Program-made: the position numbers and the translations under genes
Part shown: piece after piece, positions 26,634 through 37,808 of the stretch
Numbering within the stretch: the stretch's first letter is position 1
Layout: every line of letters begins with the position of its first letter
Notes under the pieces: generated by a model
What the model saw: only the letters and a program-made list of their open reading frames with translations
Databases searched by the model: none
What the model was told of the DNA's origin: nothing
Assembly (NCBI GenBank): GCA_964621525.1
Contig: CAZUMS010000005.1
Location: 62,001-126,000, forward strand
Direction: 5' to 3'
Source: CAZMGV01 sp964621525 [NCBI: uncultured bacterium]
GTDB taxonomy: Bacteria > JAGRBM01
DNA length: 64,000 nucleotides

Positions 26634-27611
26634 TTACTCCAGCGGGAGCAGGTATCCCGAGTCGGGCAGGCTCTCTTTTTCGGGAAGGGCCCGAATTACC
26701 TGCACGGCTTCTTCCGGCGGAACCGGGTTGATGCAGATACCTGTTTCCGGTTCCTCTGGCAAAAACATCTCAAGCTCGGGCCGGAGCGAGATCCGCCACC
26801 GGTGCCCGGGGGGCACGGAGCCCGGTGCCCGTTCGTATCTCAGCACGAGGCGGACCGGCGTTCCCGCCAGTGCCAGCGATAGCCGCCGCCATATGTCCCG
26901 GACCACCGCCGCGAGCGGACGAAGATCCTGTAGTCCGAGAAAATCCGTCTGGATATCCTGCGGCGAAATCTGGACTTCGAACGGATGCGGCTGAGCATAC
27001 TCCATGTAGGCAGTCCAGCCCTGATAAGCGAGAATCCGGCGCTGCGCGGGATGGGGACCGTACTCTTCCTTTGCCCAGGCAGAGGGATATCCCGCGAGGA
27101 TTGCGGCAGAGACCGGGAAAGCCAGAAGTTGTGAATGCGGATGACTCTGCCGGGCTAGGCCTTCTGTCCGGTGAACCAGAAAATAGTTCATGCGCATGTC
27201 GTTCATGAGATCACGAATCCGGTCCCGCCAGGAGCCGATGACATCGGCTGCCAGTTCAATTGGATACTCCACGAACGAGAGATCGTGACGGGGAGTCTCA
27301 ATCACCACTTCATGGACACCGAGCCCATCCTGCCGCTCTCCATCGGCGGAATGAAAAGGGCGAGCCTCGATCCTGAGCAGCGGCAGCCGGTTGGCAATAA
27401 CCCGGAGGGACCAGGGCGATCCGGCAAGCAGGCCCGGCGTCCGGAGCGCATAAATATCGTTTCCGCATACCTGCTCGGCACCCGGGCAGAAAGGACAGTC
27501 GGCTTCCGGCGTTCGCGCAATCAGGGTCTCCCGGCGTCTGGGGCGCACGGACGCCTCGGGGGCAATGAGCACCCACAATCCGGTGAATGGATTCCGGCGG
27601 TATTCCGACAT
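26634..27611 (-). CDS. galT: Galactose-1-phosphate uridylyltransferase-like (HIT superfamily)
   Basis: A 325-residue GalT-family nucleotidyltransferase. Visible are RxNPFTGLWVLIAPEA, the zinc-type CPFC pair, and the active-site segment SHPHSQLLAFPV, in which the second His of HPH is the nucleotidylated residue. GalT swaps uridylyl between UDP-glucose and galactose-1-phosphate; relatives in glycogen clusters act on other sugar phosphates or on ADP. Lying 9 nt from a GH57 amylase gene and 11 nt from glgA suggests a link between sugar-1-phosphate and nucleotide-glucose pools. Confidence 0.82.
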   Translation of the reverse strand: MSEYRRNPFTGLWVLIAPEASVRPRRRETLIARTPEADCPFCPGAEQVCGNDIYALRTPGLLAGSPWSLRVIANRLPLLRIEARPFHSADGERQDGLGVHEVVIETPRHDLSFVEYPIELAADVIGSWRDRIRDLMNDMRMNYFLVHRTEGLARQSHPHSQLLAFPVSAAILAGYPSAWAKEEYGPHPAQRRILAYQGWTAYMEYAQPHPFEVQISPQDIQTDFLGLQDLRPLAAVVRDIWRRLSLALAGTPVRLVLRYERAPGSVPPGHRWRISLRPELEMFLPEEPETGICINPVPPEEAVQVIRALPEKESLPDSGYLLPLE

Positions 27612-27620
27612 GGCGGGATT

Positions 27621-29720
27621 CTAGACGACGCTCCAGCCATCCAGCCTGTGGATGCCCACCGGGACGGGAAGACGGATGGCACGCGTCTCCGTCCATTCGC
27701 TCCCGTACTTAAGTCTCAGCCGGAACTGGAAGCGGGCATCCGGCAGGAACGAGCCCTGATTGAGTTCCATCCGGCCCTCGATCACCCGCCTGAAAACGGC
27801 GAGGGTTTTCCGTCCACCGGAATCCAGCACCGAATAGGCCGGGGCTTTGAGGACCGTCCGGGCGGAAAAATCTTCTCCCGTCAGGATTTCAAGCTCGTCC
27901 GGTGCCGTTGTCGGGCCATCGCAGCGGAACAGGAGCGCGCCATCGACCGCAAACCCGGCATAGACCGTATCCACCGGTTCTTTCCCCAGTGCCATGGTCC
28001 CTCCCGACCGGATCTCATCCCAGTGAAAACGTGCGGCCGACGCCCATTCGAAATAACTGTTCTCAAGACCGTCGATCTGGCCCTCCACCCGGGCCCGGGG
28101 AATGGAAGCCGCCCACTGGAACTTGTCGATGAGCCGGAACCTTTCGAGCAGACCTTGCGGCGGCTTCCTGCCCATGGCTTCCCAGGCAGCCGTGAGATGT
28201 GCCTGAAACAGGTCATGAAAGTTCCGGCGATGCTCAGTGGCGAACTGACCGTCCATCCACCAGAACCAGTCACTGCCCTCGGCTGCCAGTATCGCCTGAA
28301 GGGCGCGGCTGTTATCCGAAGCCGCCGCATCGGCCCAGAGCGCCTGCCTTGTGACATTCAGGGCTTCCCAGGCGGCGTTCTTCTGGGGCCCCCCCGTCCA
28401 GATCGAGAACCGGCCGTTCACCCAGCTGCCGGCCGCAAGCCTGTCAATGCGCGGCGGGTCCTCCTGCTGGAGGGCTGCGGCCTCGGAGACCGTGAGGAGT
28501 TCGATCCCCCCATCGACGGCGATCCGGTCCGACAGTTCCTTGAGGAATGGCCATCCAGCTTCGGGATAGGTTTCCCACGGATTCTCTCCGTCCAGAATCA
28601 CGAACACTACCGGCTTGGCCCGGGTGCTCCGTGCGATAATGTCACGGGCCGTTCCGCAAAGATCGTCAATGGCTTCCGCCACCGGCCGCCGGGCGTACCG
28701 GAAGCCGATCCGGTCAGAAAGCTCCCGGTTACGAAAGACAATACGGAGATCGTTCCCCGGCTTGCCCGCAATCCACGGGCCCGTGATCCCAGGCTCTCCG
28801 GATTCCTCGAGGCCCGAACGGTAGAGGTTCTCCTCGTCCGTGGCGATCCACCGGACGCCTGCTTCGGCGAACAGTTCTGCCGCCCGCTGGGATACGGACC
28901 CTTCGGCCGGCCACATTCCTTCGGGGCGCCTCCCGAACCGCCGCTCCATGAAGTCCAGAGCCTGACTGACCTGAAGGCGGGCCTCCGCCTCGCTTCCGTA
29001 TCGCGCAGGCAGAACCGCCTCCGGCATCGCTTCCCGTGCAGCCTCCGAATCGATCAGGAGCGGCAGGATCGGGTGATAGTATGGTGTCGCCGAAATCTCC
29101 GTTTTTCCCGAATCCCAGTTCGCCCGGTACAAGCCCGCGAGCTTGCCGAGGATTTCCCGCTCGATTTCATCGACCCGTCCGCTGTCGGCGTCAGAAAACC
29201 CCCGGTCACGCTTCCGCCACGCGCCGATCTCCGGGTAATCGTTTGCCGCGGCGAAGCCGAACCAGCAGAGACGGAACAGCACCTTCAGATCCCGGAAATC
29301 CTGATCGGTAAAAGTCCGCCAGGCTTCGGCCTCACCGATCGTTGCGACGGCTTCGTCACGCTTTTTCAGCAGTTCCAGATACCGCGGGGATCCGCCAATC
29401 ATCTGCTCCGGATGCGCCGAGAAAAAATTCCGGAGCAGGAATCGGCGGTGCGACGGGGCGAGATCGGCTGCCGGTATCAGTCCGGCCTCCCGGAACGAAT
29501 CCGTCGCACCTTCTCCATAGGCGTCGATCTGCTCGATCAGGGAAGGCACCAGATTCACCGTCCAGCGGAGCCGGGGCAGCAGTTCCGGCAGCCGGGCGAA
29601 ATCGTAGTAGGACCTGATCCCGTGCAGCCGGACCCACGGCGCAAAGCATTCCCGCTCTCCCGGCATCCGGTAGAGCGGCTGGTGCATGTGCCAGAGGAAA
29701 CAGAGCCGGACGGGATTCAT
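27621..29720 (-). CDS. GH57 alpha-amylase / amylopullulanase-type glycosidase
   Basis: A 699-residue GH57 protein acting on alpha-glucans. The N-terminal HMHQPLY motif, the catalytic Glu segment GMWPAEGSVSQRAAELFAEAG followed by WIATDEENL, and the acid/base Asp segment ILDGENPWETYPEAGW are those of amylopullulanase-like members. A WFWWMDGQ segment and a C-terminal beta domain follow. No signal peptide is seen, so it should work in the cytoplasm on glycogen or maltodextrins, hydrolysing or transferring glucan chains. It overlaps glgC by 4 nt. Confidence 0.88.
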   Translation of the reverse strand: MNPVRLCFLWHMHQPLYRMPGERECFAPWVRLHGIRSYYDFARLPELLPRLRWTVNLVPSLIEQIDAYGEGATDSFREAGLIPAADLAPSHRRFLLRNFFSAHPEQMIGGSPRYLELLKKRDEAVATIGEAEAWRTFTDQDFRDLKVLFRLCWFGFAAANDYPEIGAWRKRDRGFSDADSGRVDEIEREILGKLAGLYRANWDSGKTEISATPYYHPILPLLIDSEAAREAMPEAVLPARYGSEAEARLQVSQALDFMERRFGRRPEGMWPAEGSVSQRAAELFAEAGVRWIATDEENLYRSGLEESGEPGITGPWIAGKPGNDLRIVFRNRELSDRIGFRYARRPVAEAIDDLCGTARDIIARSTRAKPVVFVILDGENPWETYPEAGWPFLKELSDRIAVDGGIELLTVSEAAALQQEDPPRIDRLAAGSWVNGRFSIWTGGPQKNAAWEALNVTRQALWADAAASDNSRALQAILAAEGSDWFWWMDGQFATEHRRNFHDLFQAHLTAAWEAMGRKPPQGLLERFRLIDKFQWAASIPRARVEGQIDGLENSYFEWASAARFHWDEIRSGGTMALGKEPVDTVYAGFAVDGALLFRCDGPTTAPDELEILTGEDFSARTVLKAPAYSVLDSGGRKTLAVFRRVIEGRMELNQGSFLPDARFQFRLRLKYGSEWTETRAIRLPVPVGIHRLDGWSVV

Positions 29721-30955
29721 TTAAACGTCGCACCCGCCGGCACGACGACCACTCCACTATCTGTCACCGTGAAACCCCTCGCCCGGTCGCTTTCGAGGTC
29801 GTACCCAATCACGGTATCCGGGGGGATCTGGACGTTCTTGTCGACGATAGTCTTCCGGAGCCGGCACCGGCGCCCCACGTCCACCCCTTCAAAGACGATG
29901 CACTCCGAAACCGTACTGTAGGAGTTGATCCGGACTTTGGGGCTCAGAATCGAGCGGTCGATGTGGCCGCCTGAAACAATCACGCCGTCACACACAAGAG
30001 AATCCGTTGCAACGCCGATACGGGAGGATTCCCGGTCGGCGAACACGAACTTGGAAGGCGGATAGTTCTCGTGCGCCGTGATGATAGGCCACTCGTGGTT
30101 ATACAGGTTAAACTCGGGGCTCACCTGAACCAGGTCCATCGACGACTTCCAGTAGGAATCGATCGTCCCCACGTCACGCCAGTACCCCAGCTCGTTCGGC
30201 GTACTGCCGGGAACGATGTTCCGGGAGAAGTCGTAGGCATGGAGATGAAGTTCATTCACCCACCGGGGAAGAAGGTTTTTGCCGATATCGTGGGCACTGG
30301 CGGAATCGGAGGCGTCCGTCGTCAGCATTTTCTCCAGAACCGCAAGGTTGAAGATATAGTTCCCCATGGAAACGAGCGACATGTCCGGCCGGTCCGGCAT
30401 GGCAGGCGGATCGGGCGGCTTCTCCACAAAATTCACGATCCGGCCGGTACCATCCACGGCCATGCATCCGAACTGATGGGATTCGCTGCGCGGCTGAGGA
30501 ATCGCTGCCACGCTCACGTCGGCGCCCGAGCGCTCGTGTTCCTGGATCATCTGGCGGATGTCCATGCGGTAGATATGGTCGGAGCCGAACACTGCGACGT
30601 ATTTCGGCCGGTCACGCCGGATATACTGGAGGTTCTGCCAAAGGGCGTCGGCGGACCCCAGATACCAGCCCTTGCTCTGCCCTTCCGTCGCCGGAATGAT
30701 CTCGCAGAACTGGCTGAGCTGGGAGGAAAACGTCCACCCGCGGGCCAGATGCCGGACCAGAGAGTAGCTCTGGTACTGCGTGAGCACCATCATCCGGAAG
30801 ATCTGGGAGTTCACCAGATTCGACAGTACGAAATCCACGAGCCGGTAGTGACCGGCGAACGGCACGGCCGGTTTGGCACGATTGTTGGTCAGCGGCTTCA
30901 GGCGGGAGCCAGCCCCGCCTGCGAGGACCACCGCCAGAGTCGAATGAATCGCCAT
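29717..30955 (-). CDS. glgC: Glucose-1-phosphate adenylyltransferase
   Basis: A 412-residue ADP-glucose pyrophosphorylase. The N-terminal VLAGGAGSRLKPLTNNRAKPAVPFAG loop binds ATP and carries activator-site residues; FGSDHIYRMD contains the catalytic Asp; the C-terminal left-handed helix (VGRRCRLRKTIVDKNVQIPP) is complete. It makes the ADP-glucose used by GlgA. Its ATG shares one base with the stop of the branching enzyme gene (TGATG) and its stop overlaps the GH57 amylase start, so the operon is tightly coupled. Confidence 0.95.
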   Translation of the reverse strand: MAIHSTLAVVLAGGAGSRLKPLTNNRAKPAVPFAGHYRLVDFVLSNLVNSQIFRMMVLTQYQSYSLVRHLARGWTFSSQLSQFCEIIPATEGQSKGWYLGSADALWQNLQYIRRDRPKYVAVFGSDHIYRMDIRQMIQEHERSGADVSVAAIPQPRSESHQFGCMAVDGTGRIVNFVEKPPDPPAMPDRPDMSLVSMGNYIFNLAVLEKMLTTDASDSASAHDIGKNLLPRWVNELHLHAYDFSRNIVPGSTPNELGYWRDVGTIDSYWKSSMDLVQVSPEFNLYNHEWPIITAHENYPPSKFVFADRESSRIGVATDSLVCDGVIVSGGHIDRSILSPKVRINSYSTVSECIVFEGVDVGRRCRLRKTIVDKNVQIPPDTVIGYDLESDRARGFTVTDSGVVVVPAGATFK

Positions 30956-32520
30956 CAGCTGTCTCCACGCCGCTCCGGCCGGGCCAAGACTTCCCCGGCC
31001 GCAAAAAGCGGATTCTGGTGTTCCAGCCTGTCCAGATAATCCGGAGTCAAGGCCCCGTCACTGATCTGGGACAGAAGCCCGTAAAAATTCCCAAGATGCT
31101 CCCGGACCCGCCGTTCAGCATAAACCGCGCAGGTTCCGTTCGTCAGCATGAAGGGCCAGTCGGAAGCCTCGGCCAGCATCAGTTCCCGGACGGCCTGGGC
31201 GAACGCCCTCCGGAACTCCGGCGATTGCGGGCATTCCAGTGTTTCGAGCCTCCTTTCGGCAGCAAGGAGTTCAGGAAGCACCCAGTCATTCGACGGGTTC
31301 AGCCACATGGCACCATAGCCCCCCTCCCCCCAGCTTCCTCCACCGGGTTCAAGCACAGGAAACGGACCGGCCTCCCGGAGCCAGTCGCCAGGACTCACCG
31401 CCCGGATACCCGCAACGTCCAGTTCCCGGAGCATCGCCTCGAGCCAGAGAGGACCTTCGTGCCACCAGTGTCCGAACAGTTCCGCATCGTAGAGGGCTGT
31501 AACCAGTCCCCGGCTCTTGAGAAGCCTGGCGAACTCGGCAGCCTGCTCATTCACCCGCTCGGCGGCAGCCACTGGATCATAGGCTTCTGTATCTCTCAAT
31601 ACTCCGGCGATCCGGTTCAGCTTGAATCCGGTCATGCCCCGCCCGACACCACCCCACAGAAACGGAACAATTTCTGCTTCCGGGAGTTCGTATCCCACAT
31701 CCCGGTGGTAATCCCGGTAAACGGGGGCCGCCGGGAATCCATCCTCGGCGCTCCAGACCTGACGGGCCGTCGCCTCGTCGCGGCCGAACACCACGGCACC
31801 GGAAGGGCATAAGGCCGCGCCGCCCTTATTGAACTCCACGAACGACGAAGCGTTCCTCAGCGAGTGAGCATCCACAAACGTCCATTCAACGCCCTGTTCT
31901 GCCAGCAGAACGTCGAGCCCCTCAAAGTACGCGCACTCGGGGAGCCAGAAGCCCCGCGATCTGCGTCCTGTATGGCGTTCAAATACCCTGAGCCCCACCT
32001 CAATCTGCCGCTTCAGCGCCCCGGGGCAGGATGCAAAGGCAGGGAGGAATGCATGTGTCGCCGATGTCGTGAACAGTTCCAGTGCGCCGCGGCTCTCAAG
32101 TTCCCCAAAGGCCGGGAGCACGGATTCCAGCGATGTCCCGGCAAAGAACCCCCGGACCATTTCCAGATGCTCACACTGATGGACGACGGCCTCGGCGAAC
32201 GGCGAGCCTTTGTAGCGGCGCCGAAGCTCTCCGCCGAACACCTGCTGCCGTTCCAGATAGGTCCGGAACCTTTCGCCGAGCAGCGGATCAGCCCACATCT
32301 CCAGCAGCGTGGGACTGAGAGACAATGCGGCACGGACCGGAACGCCGCTGCCCAGCAGGCTGCGGAACGAGGCAATCAGCGGCACATAACAGTCGACCAC
32401 CGCCTGGAAGAGCCAGGTTTCCTCACGATATTCCGGAAGTTCCGGATGCCGCACGTACGGCAGATGCGCGTGCAGGACGAGCATCAGGGAGTCCCCGGAT
32501 TTTCCGGAGTCAGCCGTCAC
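30955..32520 (-). CDS. GH57 1,4-alpha-glucan branching enzyme
   Basis: A 521-residue GH57 branching enzyme (DUF1957 type), the functional counterpart of the GH13 GlgB. It starts with HAHLPYVRHPELPEYREETWLF; the nucleophile lies in WLPECAYFEGLDVLL, the acid/base Asp in LYDAELFGHWWHEGPLWL, and the C-terminal helical DUF1957 part (REHLGNFYGLLSQI) is present. It forms alpha-1,6 branches in glycogen. The start is GTG at 32520, overlapping the stop of the DUF4912 gene (GTGA). Confidence 0.92.
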   Translation of the reverse strand: MTADSGKSGDSLMLVLHAHLPYVRHPELPEYREETWLFQAVVDCYVPLIASFRSLLGSGVPVRAALSLSPTLLEMWADPLLGERFRTYLERQQVFGGELRRRYKGSPFAEAVVHQCEHLEMVRGFFAGTSLESVLPAFGELESRGALELFTTSATHAFLPAFASCPGALKRQIEVGLRVFERHTGRRSRGFWLPECAYFEGLDVLLAEQGVEWTFVDAHSLRNASSFVEFNKGGAALCPSGAVVFGRDEATARQVWSAEDGFPAAPVYRDYHRDVGYELPEAEIVPFLWGGVGRGMTGFKLNRIAGVLRDTEAYDPVAAAERVNEQAAEFARLLKSRGLVTALYDAELFGHWWHEGPLWLEAMLRELDVAGIRAVSPGDWLREAGPFPVLEPGGGSWGEGGYGAMWLNPSNDWVLPELLAAERRLETLECPQSPEFRRAFAQAVRELMLAEASDWPFMLTNGTCAVYAERRVREHLGNFYGLLSQISDGALTPDYLDRLEHQNPLFAAGEVLARPERRGDS

Positions 32521-33302
32521 GAAGCCCGCGACCCTGACCGCCGTCCACTGAGGCCTGAAAGCGACAGATCGCCGGCTTCGATCCGGTGCGACCGCCGGCG
32601 TTTCAGGAGCTCTCTCGAACTGATCCGGACGGTTTCATCGGGAAGCGGCATCTCGATCATCCGGAGACCCGGACGGGTTCCGGATTCCACGCCTGCAGAA
32701 CCGTAACGTAGCGGCTCCAAACCCGGGGCCGCTCTCGGAATCCGGACGACGCGGCTCATCGCAGCCGTAGTGTTCCGGCTTGCTCCCTCCCGGAGGATCA
32801 CCACCCGAAGCAGGCAGTCCTGACGAGTCACCCGGAGATAAATTCCCGAACTGCCGGTTTCGACAGGTTCCCGGTAGAGTTCAGTCCAGAGTTCTCCGTC
32901 CATGCCAGCCTCCACGACGGCCCAGAATTTACCGGAACTTTCGGCGGTCCCCGGCGTCAGCCGGAAAAATACCGTCCAGGGGTCACGCACGAACAGATCG
33001 AACAGGTGAACACCCGCCGAGACATCCGGAGAAACTACCGATTTTTCTGTAGATCCTGGGGGAGGTGGCGGCTTCCGGTAAGGCTCGGCGTCACCAAGTC
33101 TGGTCCTCGGCCTGCGGGCACGGGCCCCAGAACCGGGAGTTGCCGATACGGGAGGCTCAGCCCTTTTTATTTCAGGCCCGGAACCGGCAGCAGGCGCAGC
33201 TCTTGCGGGTGGCCGGGAACCACCCGGGCTCAGCCAGTCCATCAGTTTTTGCCAGATTGTGAGCAGCAGACGGATCACGGCACTTCCCCTCGATTTCGCC
33301 AC
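32517..33302 (-). CDS. DUF4912-like protein, first gene of glycogen operon
   Basis: A 261-residue protein. The first 100 residues are Pro/Arg/Ala-rich and probably disordered; the middle contains LFVRDPWTVFFRL, the DUF4912 signature (hydrophobic-x-x-RDP-W-x-x-FxxW-like), followed by a beta-sandwich-like stretch. DUF4912 proteins are often encoded beside GH57 enzymes and may bind glucan or scaffold the enzymes; this role is unproven. It overlaps the branching enzyme gene by 4 nt. Confidence 0.7.
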   Translation of the reverse strand: MAKSRGSAVIRLLLTIWQKLMDWLSPGGSRPPARAAPAAGSGPEIKRAEPPVSATPGSGARARRPRTRLGDAEPYRKPPPPPGSTEKSVVSPDVSAGVHLFDLFVRDPWTVFFRLTPGTAESSGKFWAVVEAGMDGELWTELYREPVETGSSGIYLRVTRQDCLLRVVILREGASRNTTAAMSRVVRIPRAAPGLEPLRYGSAGVESGTRPGLRMIEMPLPDETVRISSRELLKRRRSHRIEAGDLSLSGLSGRRSGSRAS

Positions 33303-33473
33303 CCTTTCCGGTCCCGTCCCAAAATAGCACGGTCAATCGAGTGATACGATTGAACACCTTTGCACCCGGCAGGACCTATGATCCCCGTCATCGGCGGATC
33401 GTTCTATACTCCCTACGCTTTCCATGATTCCCCCGGCAGGCTGCCGGTTTTCTCCCTTCTACCGAGGTTTACC

Positions 33474-35879
<2,406 letters not shown>

Positions 35880-35890
35880 CTTTCGCCGTC

Positions 35891-36892
35891 ATGGCGAAGA
35901 CCGTCCTTTACGAAGTTACCGGACATGAACGGCCGGTCCTGGAGGAATTGCTCTCCGGGCTCGATGTCCGGCTGGTCTCCGGCCCCCTGACACCCGGGAC
36001 CGCCCCCGAAGCGGCGGATGCCGAAGCGGTCTCGGTATTCATCGTCTCCAAGGTTACGGCGGAAGTCCTCACGGCTCTCCCCCGCCTCAAGCTGATCGCC
36101 ACCCGTTCCACGGGTTTCGACCACATCGACCTCAAGACCTGCCGGGAGCGCGGTGTGACCGTCGCCAACGTGCCATCGTACGGCTCGAACACCGTCGCCG
36201 AGCACACATTCGGACTCATCCTCGCCCTCTCCCGCCGGATCGCCCTCACCTTCCAGCGCACGAAGACAGGTGAATTCTCCCGCGACGGGCTCTGCGGCTT
36301 CGACCTCAGGGGCCGGACTCTCGGTGTCGTCGGCACAGGACGTATCGGCTCCCACGTCATTCGCATCGGCAAGGCGTTCGGCATGCACGTCCGGGCATTC
36401 GACGAGCACCCTGACGACCGGCTCTCGGCGGCCATGGATTTCAAGTACATCCCGTTCGAGGAACTTCTCGCAGTATCCGACGTCGTGACGCTGCACTGTC
36501 CCTATACCCCCAAGACCCACCACCTGATCGGCGAACGGTCCATTGCCCGCATGAAACGGGGTGCTCTGCTCATCAACACGGCCCGCGGCATGCTCGTGGA
36601 CACGAAGGCGCTGCTTGCCGCCCTGAAATCGGGCCAGATCGGCGGCGCAGGCCTCGACGTACTGGAAGAAGAAAAAGCGATCTTCGAGGAGCGGGAAGTC
36701 CTCTCCGAGAACTACGACCGCGAGCAGCTCGAACTGCTCGTTCACAACCACGCACTGCTCAAGCTCCCCAACGTCATCATCACCCCGCACAACGCCTTCA
36801 ACAGCGAGGAAGCGCTCCACCGGATCATGGAAACGACCGCCGGGAACCTCCGGGCGTTTTTCGCCGGAAAGCCGGAGAACGTGGTGAACTGA
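35891..36892 (+). CDS. D-2-hydroxyacid dehydrogenase (D-lactate dehydrogenase type)
   Basis: A 333-residue enzyme of the D-isomer 2-hydroxyacid dehydrogenase family. The NAD-binding fold carries LGVVGTGRIGSHV and ends in an acidic residue (RAFDEHPD), favouring NAD over NADP. Catalytic Arg lies in NTARGMLVD, and the proton-relay His in ITPHNAFNSEEAL. Overall pattern is closest to fermentative D-lactate dehydrogenases (LdhA), but substrate assignment needs data. It starts 11 nt after ppsA; if it acts on pyruvate, both neighbours use the same metabolite. Confidence 0.85.
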   Translation: MAKTVLYEVTGHERPVLEELLSGLDVRLVSGPLTPGTAPEAADAEAVSVFIVSKVTAEVLTALPRLKLIATRSTGFDHIDLKTCRERGVTVANVPSYGSNTVAEHTFGLILALSRRIALTFQRTKTGEFSRDGLCGFDLRGRTLGVVGTGRIGSHVIRIGKAFGMHVRAFDEHPDDRLSAAMDFKYIPFEELLAVSDVVTLHCPYTPKTHHLIGERSIARMKRGALLINTARGMLVDTKALLAALKSGQIGGAGLDVLEEEKAIFEEREVLSENYDREQLELLVHNHALLKLPNVIITPHNAFNSEEALHRIMETTAGNLRAFFAGKPENVVN

Positions 36893-36916
36893 CGGTTTCC
36901 GTCTACACTTGCGGCC

Positions 36917-37705
36917 ATGAGCGGCCAGACATCTGACCCCTGGAACCCCTCCCAGTACGAAAAGTTCAAGCAGGAACGGGCGCGGCCGTTCTACGATCTT
37001 CTCGCCCTGATCGAGATCGTTCCGGGCGGAAAAGCCGCCGATCTCGGCTGCGGGACCGGCGAGCCCACCCGGCTCTTTCACGAAGCCTCGCAGGCGGCAG
37101 AGACCGTCGGCATCGACAACTCCCCCGCCATGCTGGAAAAGGCCCGCCAGTTCGCCGGCGGAGGGCTCCGGTTCGAGCTAGGCGACCTCGCCACCTTCGC
37201 GCCCCGGTCCGAATACGACCTGATCGTCTCGAACGCGGCCATCCAGTGGACCGGCGACCACCCGGGCCTCCTGCGGCGGCTCTACGATGCCCTGAAACCG
37301 GGCGGCGTCCTCGCCATACAGGTCCCGGCCAACCACCTCACCCCGGCCTCGCTGGCGAGCGCCGAAGTGGCGCGGGAAGAGCCCTTCCGGACGGCCCTCG
37401 GCGGCTGGCATCTGGCCTTTCCGGTGCTCAGGTCCGAGGAGTATGCGGAAATCCTGTACGACCTCGGCTTCATCCACCGGCAGGTGATGATGAAGATCTA
37501 CGAACACGAACTCCGGTCCCGGGACGATGTCGTCGAGTGGTACCGGGGAACGCTGCTCACGGACTACCAGCGGAAACTCTCCGGCGATCTGTACGCCCGC
37601 TATCTCGACCGGTACACACAGCGAATCCGGGAGATCCTGCCCGACCGGCGGCCGTATCTTTTCACTTTCAACCGGATCCTCATGCGGGGGAAGAAACCCT
37701 CCTGA
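36917..37705 (+). CDS. tam: Trans-aconitate 2-methyltransferase-like SAM methyltransferase
   Basis: A 262-residue class I methyltransferase. WNPSQYEKFKQERARPFYDLLA, the SAM motif I AADLGCGTGEPT, VGIDNSPAMLEKA, and SNAAIQWTGDHPGLLRRL follow the E. coli Tam pattern over the full length. Tam methylates trans-aconitate, a by-product that inhibits aconitase. It lies 24 nt after the dehydrogenase gene. The symbol rests on pattern recognition only; related methyltransferases share these motifs. Confidence 0.78.
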   Translation: MSGQTSDPWNPSQYEKFKQERARPFYDLLALIEIVPGGKAADLGCGTGEPTRLFHEASQAAETVGIDNSPAMLEKARQFAGGGLRFELGDLATFAPRSEYDLIVSNAAIQWTGDHPGLLRRLYDALKPGGVLAIQVPANHLTPASLASAEVAREEPFRTALGGWHLAFPVLRSEEYAEILYDLGFIHRQVMMKIYEHELRSRDDVVEWYRGTLLTDYQRKLSGDLYARYLDRYTQRIREILPDRRPYLFTFNRILMRGKKPS

Positions 37706-37715
37706 ATCCGGTCCA

Positions 37716-37747
37716 TTGTCAACCGAATCTCATTCAGTGGTTGACAA
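37716..37747. promoter_or_regulatory. BirA-type biotin operator
   Basis: A perfect 9-bp inverted repeat, TTGTCAACC-N14-GGTTGACAA, matches the known BirA operator pattern (TTGTAAACC-N14/15-GGTTTACAA) with one compensated change in each arm. It lies 61 bp upstream of bioB. The right arm contains TTGACA (37741-37746), a perfect -35 hexamer, so a bound repressor would block RNA polymerase. The -10 element is unclear. Confidence 0.88.
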
Positions 37748-37808
37748 GCGGAACCCCCGGTAATTACGGTCATTCCGCCGGAAATTCCGGCAGGGGAGTA
37801 TCCGTATC

